Positions 63,463 to 64,000 of a stretch of 64,000 bases of DNA are shown here, one piece after another. The DNA lies in contig CM020618.1 of NCBI GenBank assembly GCA_009829735.1, positions 12,444,568 through 12,508,567 on the forward strand. The letters run 5' to 3'. Each line of letters begins with the position of its first letter. Positions within the stretch are counted from its first letter, which is position 1. This DNA comes from Pyropia yezoensis (lineage: Eukaryota > Rhodophyta > Bangiophyceae > Bangiales > Bangiaceae). The translations under genes and the position numbers were made by a program. Below the pieces are notes generated by a model, which saw only the letters and a list, made by a program, of their open reading frames with translations, had not been told where the DNA came from and ran no database searches.

Positions 63463-64000
63463 CGGAGAACGCCTCCTATTGGGGGACCGGGGTCGAGGGG
63501 GCCTGCGCGGGGAGAAGGACGGCGGCCAGGATCGCTGCGCGCATTCACTTGGGGGCCCAACCGGGGCCCTGGAGTGACGGGGGAGGTGTCGGTCACGGCC
63601 ACACCGGCACTCGGCAGCTGTGAGCTGCGCCGTCCAACCAGACGTACTGTACGTTCAGTGTGGAGGGGGGGGTTGCAGGGGAGGGCGGGAAGGCTGTGCG
63701 TCGTCGCTGCCATCGTGGTCGTCACCGCTACCACCGTCGCCACTGTCGCTGCCGTCATCTCCGTCGCCGCCCGCTCGCCCCACTCCATGCGTGCGGCAGT
63801 CACGCGATTCTGCGCGCGCCCGCACGGGCGTCTGCGTGTGCGCACTGTGTTCGAGACGGTGTGGCCTCTGACGTTCTGTTCTTCTTCGCGTGGACTCTCT
63901 GCCCCGTTGTTTTTCTTTGCCTCATGGTGCTTCTTTATGTGTTTCTCCCTCCACCCCCGCCCCACCTTTTGCATCCTCCCATGTCCAGAAATGTTGTCCG

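Larger units (their letters stand above)
61711..64000. other. Intergenic to window end
   Basis: No gene is recognised. The region includes ordinary GC-rich DNA to 62,560, an A+T-richer patch at 62,560-63,130 with CGGATAAA repeated three times at about 62,860-62,902 and two palindromes, two adjacent poly-G runs at 63,391-63,462 and a GTACTGTAC site at 63,644. A gene starting beyond the window could use the last kilobase as its upstream region. Confidence 0.55.

Overview
The window looks like nuclear DNA of a photosynthetic eukaryote with an extremely GC-rich genome. The best match is a bangialean red alga (the Porphyra/Pyropia group); this is inference from gene content and architecture, not from a search. 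Reasons: nearly all recognisable genes are intron-free or have a single short intron; the coding DNA is saturated with G/C at third positions; several proteins have plant/cyanobacterial-type sequences with plastid-like leaders (malonyl-CoA:ACP transacylase with a GLSLGE motif, a zinc-ribbon Nudix enzyme, an RlmN-type radical-SAM enzyme); and there is a cellulose-synthase-like GT2 polymerase and a GSK3 kinase. An intron-rich green alga such as Chlamydomonas fits less well.

Layout. 1-6.3 kb: no convincing gene, G/C-rich low-complexity DNA with two small hairpins and a Pro/Thr-type minisatellite. 6.3-9.9 kb: a Nudix hydrolase (+) and a two-exon FKBP-type isomerase (-). 9.9-12.6 kb: an A+T-richer intergenic block holding a candidate DNA transposon (about 10.31-11.04 kb) and a 115-bp inverted-repeat element. 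12.6-20.4 kb: one uninterrupted 2,581-codon gene for a GHKL-ATPase (DUF3684/sacsin-like) protein. 22.5-27.9 kb: an unrecognised Gly/Ala-rich protein (+) and a two-exon GT2 glycan synthase (-). 27.9-35.8 kb: about 8 kb of poly-G/poly-C and (GGC)n DNA with no supportable gene. 35.8-61.7 kb: the gene-rich half. In order: TRM9 tRNA methyltransferase (-), inositol polyphosphate phosphatase (+), FabD (+), TOM40 (-), a 2OG-Fe(II) dioxygenase-like protein (+), a DBP4/DDX10 helicase (-), GSK3 (+), RlmN (-) and a secreted cysteine-rich protein (+). From FabD onward the genes alternate strands, giving convergent pairs with short gaps and divergent promoter regions. 61.7-64 kb: no gene seen.

The genes do not form one pathway. 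They are housekeeping functions: tRNA and rRNA modification or assembly (TRM9, RlmN, DBP4), protein import and folding (TOM40, FKBP, the GHKL protein), fatty-acid synthesis (FabD), cell-wall glycan synthesis (GT2), inositol phosphate turnover and signalling.

Two features stand out. First, the conserved domains of three genes (Nudix, inositol phosphatase, 2OG oxygenase) change reading frame, in each case in or next to long poly-G or poly-C runs, while other equally G-rich genes stay in frame. Second, long Gly/Ala homopolymer inserts sit inside otherwise well-conserved enzyme domains. Intergenic regions carry short perfect palindromes, a recurrent GTACTGTAC motif and two near-identical copies of the 115-bp inverted-repeat element 39 kb apart. 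All calls are by eye from sequence motifs; start codons and splice sites are predictions.
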